Shown here piece by piece: positions 47,586-58,538 of a DNA stretch of 64,000 bases. The translations under genes were made by a program, and so were the position numbers. How positions within the stretch are numbered: the stretch's first letter is position 1; every line of letters starts with the position of its first letter. The stretch spans positions 229,054 to 293,053 of the forward strand of contig JAODTK010002998.1 in NCBI GenBank assembly GCA_026419785.1. Reading direction: 5' to 3'. The notes beneath the pieces were generated by a model. The model was given only the letters and a program-made list of their open reading frames with translations, did not search any database and had not been told where the DNA came from. The stretch comes from Sclerodactyla briareus (Eukaryota; Echinodermata; Holothuroidea; Dendrochirotida; Sclerodactylidae).

Positions 47586-47599
47586 CATTTCTGTTTAAA

Positions 47600-48720
47600 A
47601 TGTTACAAACTTTGAGACCTCAGACGAGGTTATTGTAGGTCATCTTTCGAAATCATATGGTAAGAGGAAGGCTATTATTACGATGAAGGAAAAAATCCCC
47701 CCAATTTGGTTATCTATGCACCTTGATGAGAATGGTAGAGTGATTAGGAGAGGTCAATTGGCCGCGTTCTGGGTGGGTAGAATTAAACGAGCGTTGGCCA
47801 TACTGAAGGACCTCTCTCTGGAATTTAAGATGGACTGACACCTATGCTGTAGTGGTGAGCGGAAGGCGTTCAAGTTGGATTTATTTCGATCCATTAAGGC
47901 GCCTTTTATGTTATAAAGGAAAAACTGCTGATGGGGACCTACAGCGACTCGATGGTCTGAAAATCGAAGGTAGAATAAGTTATAGAGAAAACGGGTTTCA
48001 AACCAGACCATATCATCAGCTTATTTGAGCCATTGACCTAACGCCGGATCAGCTTGTCCAGTTCACATTCAAGGCCCGTTTGCAATTATTGAAGTGTAAT
48101 TCACTCAGCATCTTTATTATCCCGATTCCTATCAGAAATCGAGTTACTTCTGTAACAATCCGTCAGACACTGTGTCCCACGCTATGAAATAGCTGCATGC
48201 CTTTTCGAACTGCTATGTCTCTCGATATGACAGACTTGTGTCAATAATTGAACAGGGAATTAAATTTAAGAAGCATCCGGACATTGTGATCCATAACTAC
48301 AAAATACTAAGAGTGGTAGTTTGGTGCGCGCCCTCATGTTATTTGAGTTTGCATTCCACCACCGAAAACCGGATTGTTACTGTTTGACCAGCGTACTTTG
48401 AACTTGTTTATCATTGAAATTTCTTGACCATTTGATGCATTCATTGACAAAACGTACGAGTCTAAGTTCGCCAAATATCAAACCATGAATAATCTTAGTA
48501 CGCTGGACACAAGGTATACTTGTAAAAAATATTGTCTTCGGTCATTGGTAGCCTAGGGAGTGTCCACAAGCGCGGTGTACCAGGCTTGCGTTTGCTGGGG
48601 TTCAACAATACCAAAAGTGATGCTTTGGCTAAATTTGCTAGCATTAGTGCTTCTATAGGGTCCAGTAAAGTGGGAAAAAACGGGCGAGGCTTTGGCCACA
48701 CTAACAATGGCTAATATGCG
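47600..48720 (+). pseudogene. RLE-type non-LTR retrotransposon, 3' portion
   Basis: Opening pieces read 'DEVIVGHLSKSYGKRKAI' and 'IPPIWLSMHLDENGRVIRRG' (47,626-47,755). Later 'QLVQFTFKARLQLL' leads to a degenerate CCHC knuckle. Its first Cys is replaced, but Cys at 48,151-48,153, His at 48,178-48,180 and 'NCYVSRYDRLVSIIEQ' follow. A restriction-like endonuclease core has KPD at 48,366-48,374 and, about 14 codons on, E-I-S-x-P-F-D (Glu at 48,416-48,418) with 'DKTYESKFAKYQ'. The conserved tail is VIGSLGSVHKRGVPGLRLLGF (in two parts, VIGSLGSVHKRG and VPGLRLLGF; 48,541-48,606), then SDALAKFASISASIGSSKV. This is the CCHC plus PD-(D/E)XK arrangement of R2/NeSL/CRE-type LINEs. Stops and frameshifts show it is dead; the reverse transcriptase is missing. 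Confidence 0.85.
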
Positions 48721-48859
48721 AAGATATGGATTTGCATACTATTTGTAAACTTCACTTCGAACAAGCATTTATTGCATTTATATTGTATCCGCATGTTATT
48801 GTTACATGTCAGTATTGTCATTAGCGGCTATGGTTAAAGGGCAATAAACAGGGAAATAG
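48721..48859 (+). other. 3' untranslated tail of the RLE element
   Basis: Short AT-rich stretch between the end of the coding remnant and the right-hand microsatellite; ends 'gggcaataaacagggaaatag', which contains an AATAAA signal. Confidence 0.4.
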
Positions 48860-48970
48860 TATGTATGTAGGATGTTGAGTATGTATGTATGTATGTATGT
48901 ATGTATGATGGAGTATGTATGTAATGTATGTATGTATGTATGTATGTAGTACATGTAGGTAGGTAGGTGT
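48860..48970 (+). repeat. (TATG)n microsatellite, right of RLE element
   Basis: Three blocks of ATGT/GTAT units broken by GATGTTGA and GATGGAG, then (GGTA)n and TGTGTG. Same unit as on the left side of the element. Confidence 0.85.
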
Positions 48971-49620
48971 GTGTTCCACTGATTTGATAATTTTTTAATG
49001 TTAGTGATCAGGGGATTTGAGTGAACACCAATCTGATTATATTTTGGAGACGGAAGTCATAATAAGTAGGGTAAAATTAGCCGAGTGTAGTAATTCATTA
49101 GTAGGCTCATAGCAAGAAGAAGTTGTCATATCTTCAGAAACTTGGTGATTATGGTTTCTACCTCAGTTTTGAACTTTTTAACAAAGGTTCAGGGTCACTG
49201 AAGGTTATTCATGTGTTAATTTGCTTCATTTAGCACAATTATTGGGTTTCCAGGGAGTTGTATAAGGTGGAGTCACACCATAGGTCTTGCGGATTACTCA
49301 AAATTAGAAATGGGTCACTGGATGTCAAGGATTGTGTCCAACTTGCATAATTTAGGCATTTTAGTCAAATTCCACAAAACTTCTAATTTGGTAGACTATG
49401 CGTAACACTCAGTCCTATTGAATCTGACATTGGTCCTGATTAGTAAGCGAGTCTTCTGTTTAAAAGGGCTAATCCAACAACTAAGCAGCCCATGGAATGC
49501 CCTGTACGTGTTTGCATGGTGACTGATAAAGAAACCACTGACAGTGCTGCAACTAGGTATTAGATGATGGGGGCGATTACCTTGTCTATTTCCAAGAGGG
49601 TCTTACAAGGTCCAAGTCTA
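48971..49620 (+). repeat. Right body of the split family B copy
   Basis: 'gtgtgttccactgat', 'gagtgaacaccaatctgatt', 'atattttggagacgg', 'gaactttttaacaaagg', 'gtttgcatggtgactg' and 'atgggggcgattaccttgt' follow the order of the complete copy at 20,430-21,275. The segment lies directly after the right microsatellite. Confidence 0.6.
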
Positions 49621-50099
49621 ATGATGCATGGGCTAATAATAGCCAACAGGGGTATTTTACTTCTGGAGCCGTGGATTGTTCCTTACTCATTGTTATGATA
49701 GGTGCCAAATTCAAATTTGGTATGATCCTCAGGTATAGGCGTGAATAGGTAAACTAATCAAGAGGGTTCTTGAACAGCTAGTCTCGCCCATTCGCGATCA
49801 GAGATTTTTTGTGCAGCAATTATTAAGTTTGACCACCGTGATCTAAATGGGTTGACTAGCAGGGGATTTGTTGGCGGCAGCTGATAAAATCAGTATTCAA
49901 AACCAGTGGGGTGCATGCATGGAGGGGGTATAGTGGTTAGAATCTCTCCAGACACAAGTTACCAATAATACAGACAAATATTATCTGTTGCTGCTTCATG
50001 AAGATTGTGGTATAGTGAAACCAATTGGTGTATTGTTCATGTGTGTGAGATATATGTCCATGGGAGAGAGTAGTAATAATGTTATTCCAAATTCTTGAA
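49621..50099. other. No gene recognised
   Basis: AT-rich; nothing supported. Confidence 0.35.
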
Positions 50100-50560
50100 A
50101 TCAAGGGTAGGCAAATCTAAAAATTGTTAGAATGACTGGTGATATGTGGCAACAAAACCCTGTGAAAACTATGACAATGTTAAATTAGCATAAATGATGC
50201 CCAAATTAGACACAGTATCTGACCTATACTGACCCCAAATCTACCCTCAAATATATCAGAACAATATGGTATCACATCACCCAAGTTCATGAATATCTAC
50301 TAATTCAAAAGATAAGCCTAAAATTCTGCAAATTACGACAACCTTAAACGACTTCTGGACTTTGACACTAACCTCGATTACATGAAAATACTGACTTAAA
50401 AAATGCATAATTATGCAGAATAGACATCAAATGACCTTTGTGGACCTTGACTCTTGTCATTAAATGATCAGATGAAGGTATAGACAATGTCCACCAAGTT
50501 TCGTTAAAAATCTGACAAATTGCCAATTGCAAGAAAGTATGAAATCAAACACAAAGAGTT
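50100..50560 (+). repeat. Repeat family B-like fragment
   Basis: Contains 'atgcataattatgcagaata', 'gtccaccaagtttcgttaa', 'aaatctgacaaattgcc' and 'tgacctttgtggacc', the phrase set of 16,360-16,860 and 33,230-33,500. Confidence 0.45.
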
Positions 50561-50689
50561 CTCAAAAGTGATGATTCGAATGGACAAGCGTGGAAGAACA
50601 CATGATCGCATAGGCACAGTCCAGAGATTAGGCCAGCTGATGGGAAGGCATGACCACCATAGGTTTACAGCTCAGTAAGAGCGTGCATT

Positions 50690-51000
50690 GCTAGAATGCA
50701 AGGTTGACCGTATTTACAAAATGACAAGTATCAGACAAAATACTGTAGGGTGGTGCTAGACTATGGATGCATTTATGAACAAAAAGGCATTCAGGCAACG
50801 AATAGACATTACTCAATGATGGTGGGTGAACACATAATAGAGCCCCTGGCCTGAAGAGACATCCTGGAAGAGTAAACAAAAACATGCAATTATATGTTCT
50901 GAGCCACATCACAGTAGGTTGGTAGATAGGTAGGGGAGTAGGAAAAGACACAACAACATTAGATAATACAATTTGTCATCGTCTATGACCATACCACTAG
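50690..51000 (-). pseudogene. LINE reverse-transcriptase C-terminal scrap
   Basis: The minus frame (50,951-50,691) reads ECLFVHKCIHSLAPPYSILSD in two overlapping parts (VHKCIHSLAPPY, then LSDTCHFVNTV). The YKCLHGLAPPYL-type motif is found near the C-terminus of CR1/L2/Rex LINEs. Only about 35 codons are recognisable and upstream frames are noise. A chance match is possible but the motif is specific. Confidence 0.5.
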
Positions 51001-51619
51001 ATCCCAGACACTCATTATCAAAGGTGAAAGCCAGACAATTCTTGTACATTGCAACATACTTGTTGGAAAAGTGAAATTGACTAGATCATGATATCACTCG
51101 TTACTGATAACTTTGTTGCAGATATAGTAACGACACTTCCAACATAGGAACCAAGGTCAACAAGCTTTGCCTTGATTGCATACTGTGGAATACAGAAAGG
51201 ACAAGAAGCTTGAGCCACAAACTCTTATTAATATTGGGTTATATTATTATTATAAAATATATTGTAGTGATGAACCAATTATTGTGTAGGGTCAAACTGC
51301 AAGGAGATTACATTTGGAGTATTTTAGAGAAACAGAGGATGGAATGATTGACAGCGAGAAGTTAAAAACATATGGGAAACAGCGAGCACAACTGTATAAA
51401 ATGGAGAAAACACAATCAGACAGGCTACAAAGGAAACATATCAACAGGAAAAACCAGAGTGGGAGAGGAACAAATTGGTCCCAAATTATGAAATAGCTTA
51501 GTGAGATGACTACCCAAATTCTAATATTTTGTTCTTGGTATTTTACTTTAGATAAAAAATTCAGAAGAAGAAATTCTGATTGAATCTTAGTTTCCAACTT
51601 CAATATGCAAGACATTTAT
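51001..51619. other. No gene recognised
   Basis: The 107-codon minus frame 51,615-51,292 is hydrophobic and Ser/Leu-rich with no recognised domain; the same interval has an opposing Lys-rich frame. AT-rich composition explains both. Confidence 0.35.
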
Positions 51620-52010
51620 TTTGTTTTGGCTCAAACATACGTCAATCCAAGAAGGCCTGGCCTTCACTGTTTATCGTGGTAACCCCATTTTGAGATAGGT
51701 TAAAACAGCTTCAATTGAGTCAGAAAATTTTAATCGGAAATTTCCTGATGTGAAAATAAGGAAGGGCCAAATATAAAAATGAAATATGTTTAGCTTCCTG
51801 ATTTTTCAAAATGAGGAGGCTGGGACTTTTAAATGACCGCCAGACGCATCCTCCGAAATTTGAGTTGGAAAATTTTATCAGAATTTCCGTGAACATAGGT
51901 AAGCCAATAAAAATGAAAAATAATGTTTAAGTCTTCCTGATTTTTTTTTCAAAATGATGAGCTGGGACTTTTAAATGACCGCCAACGCATCCTCCTCCGA
52001 AATGGTCATG
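51620..52010 (+). repeat. Repeat family F with internal direct repeat
   Basis: 'tttggctcaaacatacgtc', 'ggcctggccttcactg', 'tcagaaaattttaatcgg' match a copy at 56,265-56,395. Two near-identical ~100 bp blocks follow, starting about 51,760 and 51,900, with 'cttcctgatttttcaaaatg', 'ggctgggacttttaaatgac', 'cgccagacgcatcctccg'. Confidence 0.6.
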
Positions 52011-52849
52011 AGTCTATTTTTCAGGTACAGTGGGTATAATAATGATAAATGCCACCCACTGTAACTCGAAACATACACCTGCAGAATTCTAGCTAGTGTG
52101 GCGCACTGCAGGTACTTCGTACGTGTGGTCCTGTGTACACGTGCTAAAACATGTAATGCTGAGTGCATGATGGCATTGGTGGTAGCAAATTCACGCTATT
52201 AAGATCGTAACGAAGATGAACCTTGATATTCGCAGCGTTTTCTCAGGTGCCTGCTCCCGCTCTTTTCAATACTTTATTAATACAAGGTTGTACACAAGTT
52301 GTACATCCGTATCGCATACAGCTTGCGTTGCCAGGTATGTCTCTCATATTATTGAAAAAATCATCGCTATCCACCGAAATTTCCATCGCTATCGTAGACG
52401 GAACTGTTTCAGTAGAGAGTCATGACAAGGCAAACTAGAATAGTAAGTTTAAGCACTTCACTATTTTTTAGCAATTCTTGTGTTCCGTTACTGTTACTAT
52501 TAGCCACTAGATCATCTTTGAGGTCTCGAGGCCGAAATGGAAGCCCTGCGTTTGTCACAGTTTATATAATTAATAACGCGAACAAAACAAGTTTTGTAGT
52601 CACATGGTACAATAGCAGTAGGCGGTCCCCGATCGGCCAAAAAGTGGAATATTAATCATAACTCAAAGGCCTGTCTTGGAGATTACTAAACAATGCGGAA
52701 TAGGAAATGAAGTAGTAAGTTGTTTTGACTTTGCAGAAACTCAGGGATGCATATGATACAAACTGACTGTTAATAATATGTATGATCACAATCAGTCATT
52801 CTGGCATCTACTACCTACTTTGTGGTGGTGCCCACTGAAAATATACCAT
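52011..52849. other. No gene recognised
   Basis: Short frames at 52,216-52,438 and 52,422-52,655 are featureless. A potential signal-peptide-like hydrophobic run (SCVPLLLLLATRS, 52,478-52,516) lacks a start or splice context I trust. Confidence 0.35.
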
Positions 52850-53280
52850 TTTCAAGAATTTCAAGAAAAAAAGGAAGAGGCGGCCCCCCAAAAAGGAAGG
52901 GGGCAGGCATCCTAAACATGTATTTTTTTATTTGGCCAATTAGAACGCCAAAACAACCCACACTATTCAAATTTGTCACAATAATCCACAAATGAGTGAA
53001 ATATTGTGATTTTTTCTGCTTTGGTCCATTGACTCTTCCACATAGTGCCCCTATGAGTATGAATTACGAAATAAGTAAGCTTCACGCATTGCCTATCTCA
53101 ACGTGAACCAAAATCTCAGCAATGATTGTAAAATGTGTACCCATGTGTACCTAGGGCTATATTTTTAAGTATAGGCAACGTGCGAACTCATTTCCAAGTG
53201 GAGCCAGCAAGAAATCCAATATTTTCTTCTTGTCATTCTACTTCACAATGAGAATCACAGAAATCTGATTGAAAATTAGG
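52850..53280 (+). repeat. Repeat family F fragment
   Basis: 'cacaaatgagtgaaatattg', 'ttctgctttggtcca', 'tcacgcattgcctatctc' parallel 56,450-56,590 ('cacaaatgagtgaatcc', 'cagggctttggcta', 'atgcattgcgtgaggcta'). Confidence 0.45.
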
Positions 53281-54599
53281 CTTTGCGGTGTACCGGGCAC
53301 CATAACACCCGGTGTTTTTAATACACTGAACAGTTTTTTCCGAAACAGTTAAAAATGGTGGCACCCGAAAATTTTGGTGGTCTGTTCACCACCAAATCAT
53401 TATTTGTCATAAAAATAACCAAATGAAGTGCTGAAACTGCCGATGCAGCACCTTCTGGCGATATAAAATAACTGAACCTAAATTTACAAAGTCCCCAACC
53501 AGCGAAGATTAACGGAGAAGATCACTGAATGATTTTTACAACACCTCGCACGCAAATTAGGCCTATGAGAACGTTCCTATCAGTGCCAATGTTCCGTATA
53601 GTGTGCTGGATATAATCGGTCTCAAGAGAATGACCACCCTGGGCTGTTAAGGTACTACTGCACTTCACTCACACTGGCTTCATATATACCTGCGCATAAC
53701 TTCCTGGAAAGTTGCCAACACCGTCCCTCAATCCCTCAAACGACAGATCATTATCATTGTTGTATTCTAGGGCCACTGCAATTCCGAGGCCAAAGCCGCA
53801 CTCCTCGAGGCCGAGGCTGCACCCTCAAGGCAGAGGCCACACCTTCTTGAGGCCAGGCCAGGCAATCCATTACAACATGAAATTTTGAATACCAAGTGTT
53901 TGGATACTAGTATTTTTGTTTTATCTTCCCATGGCTACAGCTAGTCATTATGATTAATATATGGAGACACAAGAAAAAAAAAAAAAAAAAGGGTTTTTTT
54001 TTTGTTTTTGTTTTTACGTACCAATAATGAGGACTGAACAAGCACATTTTTATACATACAAATTTTTTCTTGAAGGTTACAGTACCAGAATGGAAAAATA
54101 TGAATGGTCAGCTTGAAAATGTAATGCTCTGTGTATTTCTATTAAGATTATACTTCTCATAAATTTTACCATAACCTAAAACCTGTTGATAGTTGACGCA
54201 CTTTGACTATTCCTCCTACAGCATAGAAGCTAAGGACATTTGCACTGCATTTTAAAAACATCAGTATTCCTGCATCTGTGAAAGACAGCTTGGCCCCAGT
54301 GGGGTGCAGAATTAGCCCCCCCCCCCCATGCTAAACACTTTTTTCCCACTGGCGCACTATAGCTTGACATGCCTATCTAGGATATAGAGCGGAGAACATT
54401 ATTCTGGCTGCACATCTGGCTTCCAAAAGGGTGTGGCATTTAATAGCAGATGACCTCGCTGCCCATCCAATCAATTTGTTTACGACACATAATTTTTGTT
54501 AAAATCTATAAAACATCACATTTCAGTCATTTTGGCTAGGCAGTAAGCAATCCATTCCCTCAATCAATCCAAACATACAGTGACTCAAACCTAACGACA
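53281..54599. other. No gene; GAGGC-rich block and A/T runs
   Basis: GAGGCCGAGGC-type words at 53,785-53,865, an A(18) then T(10) pair at about 53,973-54,001, and a C run at 54,317-54,325. Nothing coding. Confidence 0.4.
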
Positions 54600-54780
54600 A
54601 AACCAACCAAAAGCCAGAGGCTTAGTTGCTACCATAACAACCAACCTTGACTACCTTGATGGTTTCTTGACTTCATATGACCTTTGGCCTGCCACCAAAC
54701 AATAGGGAGGGCATTCATGTACTCAATTATGAGGAACCCACATACCTTATCAGAATACAATTTGCTCTCAAGGCACTGCA
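54600..54780 (+). repeat. Repeat family A fragment
   Basis: 'accaaaagccagaggctta', 'gttgctaccataacaacc', 'aacaatagggagggcattc', 'tcaattatgaggaacccac'. Truncated relative to other copies. Confidence 0.5.
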
Positions 54781-54840
54781 GCGACGCAGTACTTTTAGGC
54801 TATGACTGTGCCAATGTCCCCGTAAATTATACATTTAATA

Positions 54841-55257
54841 TTGAATAATAAAATACATTCCAATCCACGATCTGGCAGCACAGACCACCTTCTTTGTATT
54901 CCAAAATGGTCCAGCTATGCACAGTTTTTTTATGCCCTGGAGATTAGAATGTCAGCCGCACCAAGCTCCTACTATGACATAAAGGGGGGGGCGATCAGTA
55001 TGAGTGCCACATGTGGTCCGCGCTGGTGCAGATTCCCTTCTTTGTACACAAAGCTAATACATATTAATGTGTGCACTGTGCAGTGGCAAAGAGCATTCAG
55101 CACTTTGAGTGTCCATTTTCCAGCTCGCTTGCTAGGCAGAGCCCGACACTCTAGAGCACTGCACTGGGACTTTGCTATGACGGCAAGGCGGGCCGAGGGC
55201 AGTGCAGTACATTTTATCGGCGTCTTTTTGGGTGATACCGAGTATGCCTACGCTTAG
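54841..55257 (+). other. 138-codon open frame, unrecognised
   Basis: Open from ATG to TAG in a somewhat GC-richer patch. The translation has no signal peptide or motif. 'ccttctttgta' occurs twice (54,889 and 55,036), hinting at repeat origin. I would not call it a gene without a homologue. Confidence 0.25.
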
Positions 55258-56219
55258 TTTCAAGTTGTCGCGGTAATTTCAAACAAAAATCCAGGAAGCA
55301 TCATTCGTGACAATCAAATTTTTATTTAATAGCAAAAAAATATGTTCCGCCTCGACCCGGCCTCGACCCAAAACCGCACGGCCGATGTTCTGAGGCGGAG
55401 GCCAAGGTCACAGCCTCCGAGGCGGCCGAAGGCCCGCAAGAAGGAAGTTAATATTCATCGACAGTCTGCATAGTAGATTTTCAGACCATTCAATTCACTT
55501 GATTATTGGGGTGATACGATGACGTACCACTCGCCAATGGGCTGGTGAGGATCATAAACACAAAAACACACACCTCTTAAGATACTGTCATGCAAACAAT
55601 GTGCACCCAGCCCTGTATGTTACGTGACAGTGGCTGCAGCTGGCGTGGTGCGCGGGGATAATTAACCAACCTTCAGATCGCTAGGGAACTGTGGACTCCG
55701 TGGAGTGGACTACATACAGAAGTAATTTGCAGCGTGATATTTCGAACATAATTAACTTTCACTTTACAAGATGGGAAAATCAGTTGATAACAAAAAACCT
55801 TACATACACACGATCAGTTTTATTTCACAGGCATTTAAAGGGTTTACAATCATATTACACAAAATATACAACAAAAATCCAAATGTTGAGGGATGACGAT
55901 GTTCACAAAAAGATAGGCATATACCGGTTTTTTATTAAGTATTGGTACAAATTTAGAATCAGTGCCCGAAGGTTACCAAGGTGTCCACGACCCAAGTCCC
56001 TAACCTTTTGATGTAACCTTTCACATGTGTAGCATGTATAATGAGGAAGATGGTACGTCACTACTGGGCACTGGGGGGTCATTCTAAATTAGAGCCGAGG
56101 GATTTCTATAGGCCCTCGATGCTAATTTATGAGACACTTCAGAATTTTGGTGCACAGGTTTATACCAGTGGTTGTTTTTCGGATTCGGTGGGCGGTTATA
56201 TTTCAAACACGACGACAGC
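55258..56219. other. No gene supported; second GAGGC block
   Basis: The GC-rich 'gcctcgacccggcctcgac', 'ggcggaggccaagg', 'gaggcggccgaagg' block at 55,350-55,435 mirrors 53,785-53,865. The Lys/Arg-rich 106-codon frame at 55,691-56,011 has no recognisable domain. Confidence 0.35.
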
Positions 56220-56620
56220 TAATTGAAAAAAAAATGATTTTTGCCAACTCAAATCAAGCAATTATTTTGGTTTTTGGCTCGATATGCGTTACAACATGGG
56301 AGCCTAGCCTTCTCTGTTATCATTGTAGGCTGTGTTTTGGTTGAGAAAAACGACCTCATTTGAGTTAGAAAAATCTATAATCGGAATTTCTACCATTTTT
56401 ATGTGGATTGGAATACTCAAACTACAATATCATGATTTGTGGCAATACCGCACAAATGAGTGAATCCATAATTTTCAGGGCTTTGGCTAGACCAAATAAC
56501 ACATGGTATACATCATGCAATCATGAACGAGTTCACCCGCGATAGACCTAAATGCATTGCGTGAGGCTATTTCATTTGGAAAAAGATCATATCTTTGTCG
56601 ATCCAGGACCTGTTTCGTGG
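56220..56620 (+). repeat. Repeat family F copy
   Basis: Aligns in order with 51,620-51,740 and 52,960-53,110. 'ttttggctcgatatgcg', 'ggagcctagccttctctg', 'ttgagttagaaaaatct' then 'gcacaaatgagtgaatcc'. Confidence 0.55.
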
Positions 56621-57640
56621 ATGATCTCTCATCGCAATTGGTACGACAGGGAGTGTAAGCATGAAACGTTACTCTCCCACTGTCAGTTCTTGTAACAAGG
56701 CCAAAATAAATGTGTAAGTATCGCTTACACCCGTATCTTTTGCCTTATACTTTCCCAGAATTCATGTTGAGAATGTTTTCTCTAAAGAATAGGCCTAACT
56801 TGGTTCTGTGATAGCTACAGGCTAGTAACTTAATCGAATTAGCCCACCAAGGGACTGTCTCCGTGGATTCCAGTGATGATTTACGGAACTTTTTTTATTT
56901 TAACCTGTTTTTTAACCACAGACCTTGTCTGTGATAAGGCAAAGTTGTTTTTTTTTTCCAATACCATTCACTGCAAAATCGCACAGTGAATCTTGACTGA
57001 TATGTATAATATTGATTAGAGATTAACCCAAATTTTTCTTCCCATCCGCACCTCGAAAATTGGATGAACTTATACTGAGCCTTCACCAATTCTATGACCT
57101 TCACTACTGTACGTCTCCAAATTAGGTTCTAGTTTTGGTTCATCGCGGGAGGCGCAGCACCACGGAAGTCCATTATTAATGAATGTCGGCCTGTACCGAA
57201 AAATGCCTCCTCAGAGGATTGCGCTAGACACTACCTACACCAAAACAAAGCAACTCGCAACTTCACTAATTACTGTAGTAAAAGATGCGTTTGAATATGA
57301 TGAGTCGAGATGGAATTATGCTGTATGGCTATCGCACAGCGTGGACACATCCGTGAGAACAAGTGCAATCGGAACGTTCTTGGTAGTGGGCTCTAAATTC
57401 CTGGACGAATACACTGCATGTTGTTCGCCATTTTCACATTATTGTTTGTTTACATTTAACTGACCTCTACGGACATCTGTTATATACCATGGAATGACTT
57501 GAACATGTCTACCACTGGCCTAATAATTTGCTATCAGTGCCCAGCAACATATGCAACCACAAACTCATTCCTAAACTTTGGATGAACAGTGAAACACACT
57601 TCCCACAGAATAGTTCACCAATGAGAAATTGAACCGAGAT
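56621..57640 (+). other. No gene supported; 95-codon open frame at 57,179-57,463
   Basis: The plus frame at 57,179-57,463 reads as soluble-protein-like (ITVVKDAFEYDESRWNYAV, then FLVVGSKFLDEY). It lies in the same orientation and just upstream of the inverted-repeat element and the decayed frame at 58.5-60.1 kb, so it might be the 5' end of that same unknown gene. No motif identifies it. Confidence 0.3.
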
Positions 57641-58387
57641 GTAATGTAAAACAATCTTGCAGAGGCAGGGCTAGGGTAAAACTAGGGCGCGATTGCTGAA
57701 AGAAATTATCTCTCCCCTGGACAATAGGGTAACTTTCATTGTGCCCTATAGACCTTCTGACTATAAGGTAAACACTGCTGCAGAGAGATGGGGTAATGTA
57801 AAAAAAAAAAAAAAAAAAAGGGCCTCTGAACTAGAAAATATTGAAAGCTTTCAGATTCCATATCGAAGACGACTTTCCCCTATCTCTGTTTTAACTTTTT
57901 AAGGCTTATAATATCCGATATCCTTTTTAGCTGCGGAGGAGCAGTCTCTAAAAGTCATCATGTCTCCGTTCCGTTCGTTTCCGTTAGTTAGTTAGTTACT
58001 ACTACTTCCGTCGTCCTTTCTGTTCTTCACGTTCATTCATAACTTCTGAACCATACTGCGATGCAGGTTGAAACTTGGTAGGTGGATTGACTGCTACTGG
58101 CTAGCCTTAGCTTATTTATGTTCGCATAGTGTTATTCTTTTAATTAAATCCAATTAATTACCCCCATTTCCAACTGTTAATATTTTGAGTCTCTCTGACG
58201 GGCCAGACAAGTTTGTTTACTTACTCCATCCTGCCTGCTGAGGCAGTGTTTACCTTATCTTCAGAAGGTCCAGGGTCTGAAGCCTAGTTGAGACAATAAA
58301 CTATTGTCCAGGGAAGATAATTTGTATTTCATGCACATCCGCCTAGTTCACATCATCCCTGCCTCTGCAGAATTTGTTTTACATTAC
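57641..58387. mobile_element. Non-autonomous inverted-repeat (MITE-like) element
   Basis: The left end GTAATGTAAAACAA (57,641-57,654) followed by TGCAGAGGCAGGG (57,658-57,670) is reverse-complemented at the right end (58,387-58,374 and 58,369-58,357). The similarity continues inward for about 85 bp: 'aaattatctctcccctggac' then 'aatagggt' at about 57,702-57,729 against 'aattatcttccctggacaat' on the minus strand at about 58,322-58,303. Total length about 747 bp. The interior has an A run (57,799-57,818) and no transposase. No clear target duplication was found, so the superfamily is undetermined. Confidence 0.8.
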
Positions 58388-58538
58388 TTTCGGGCTTGGG
58401 CCGTCCCCCCCCCCCCACCTAATGCGGTCTTGTGGTAACTGTGAGTGGGTTCCAATCACACACGCACATCACATCCGATAAGAAGATATAGAGTATCCTT
58501 CTCTATGGGTTCAACTATAACTATGGAGTGTCACATGT

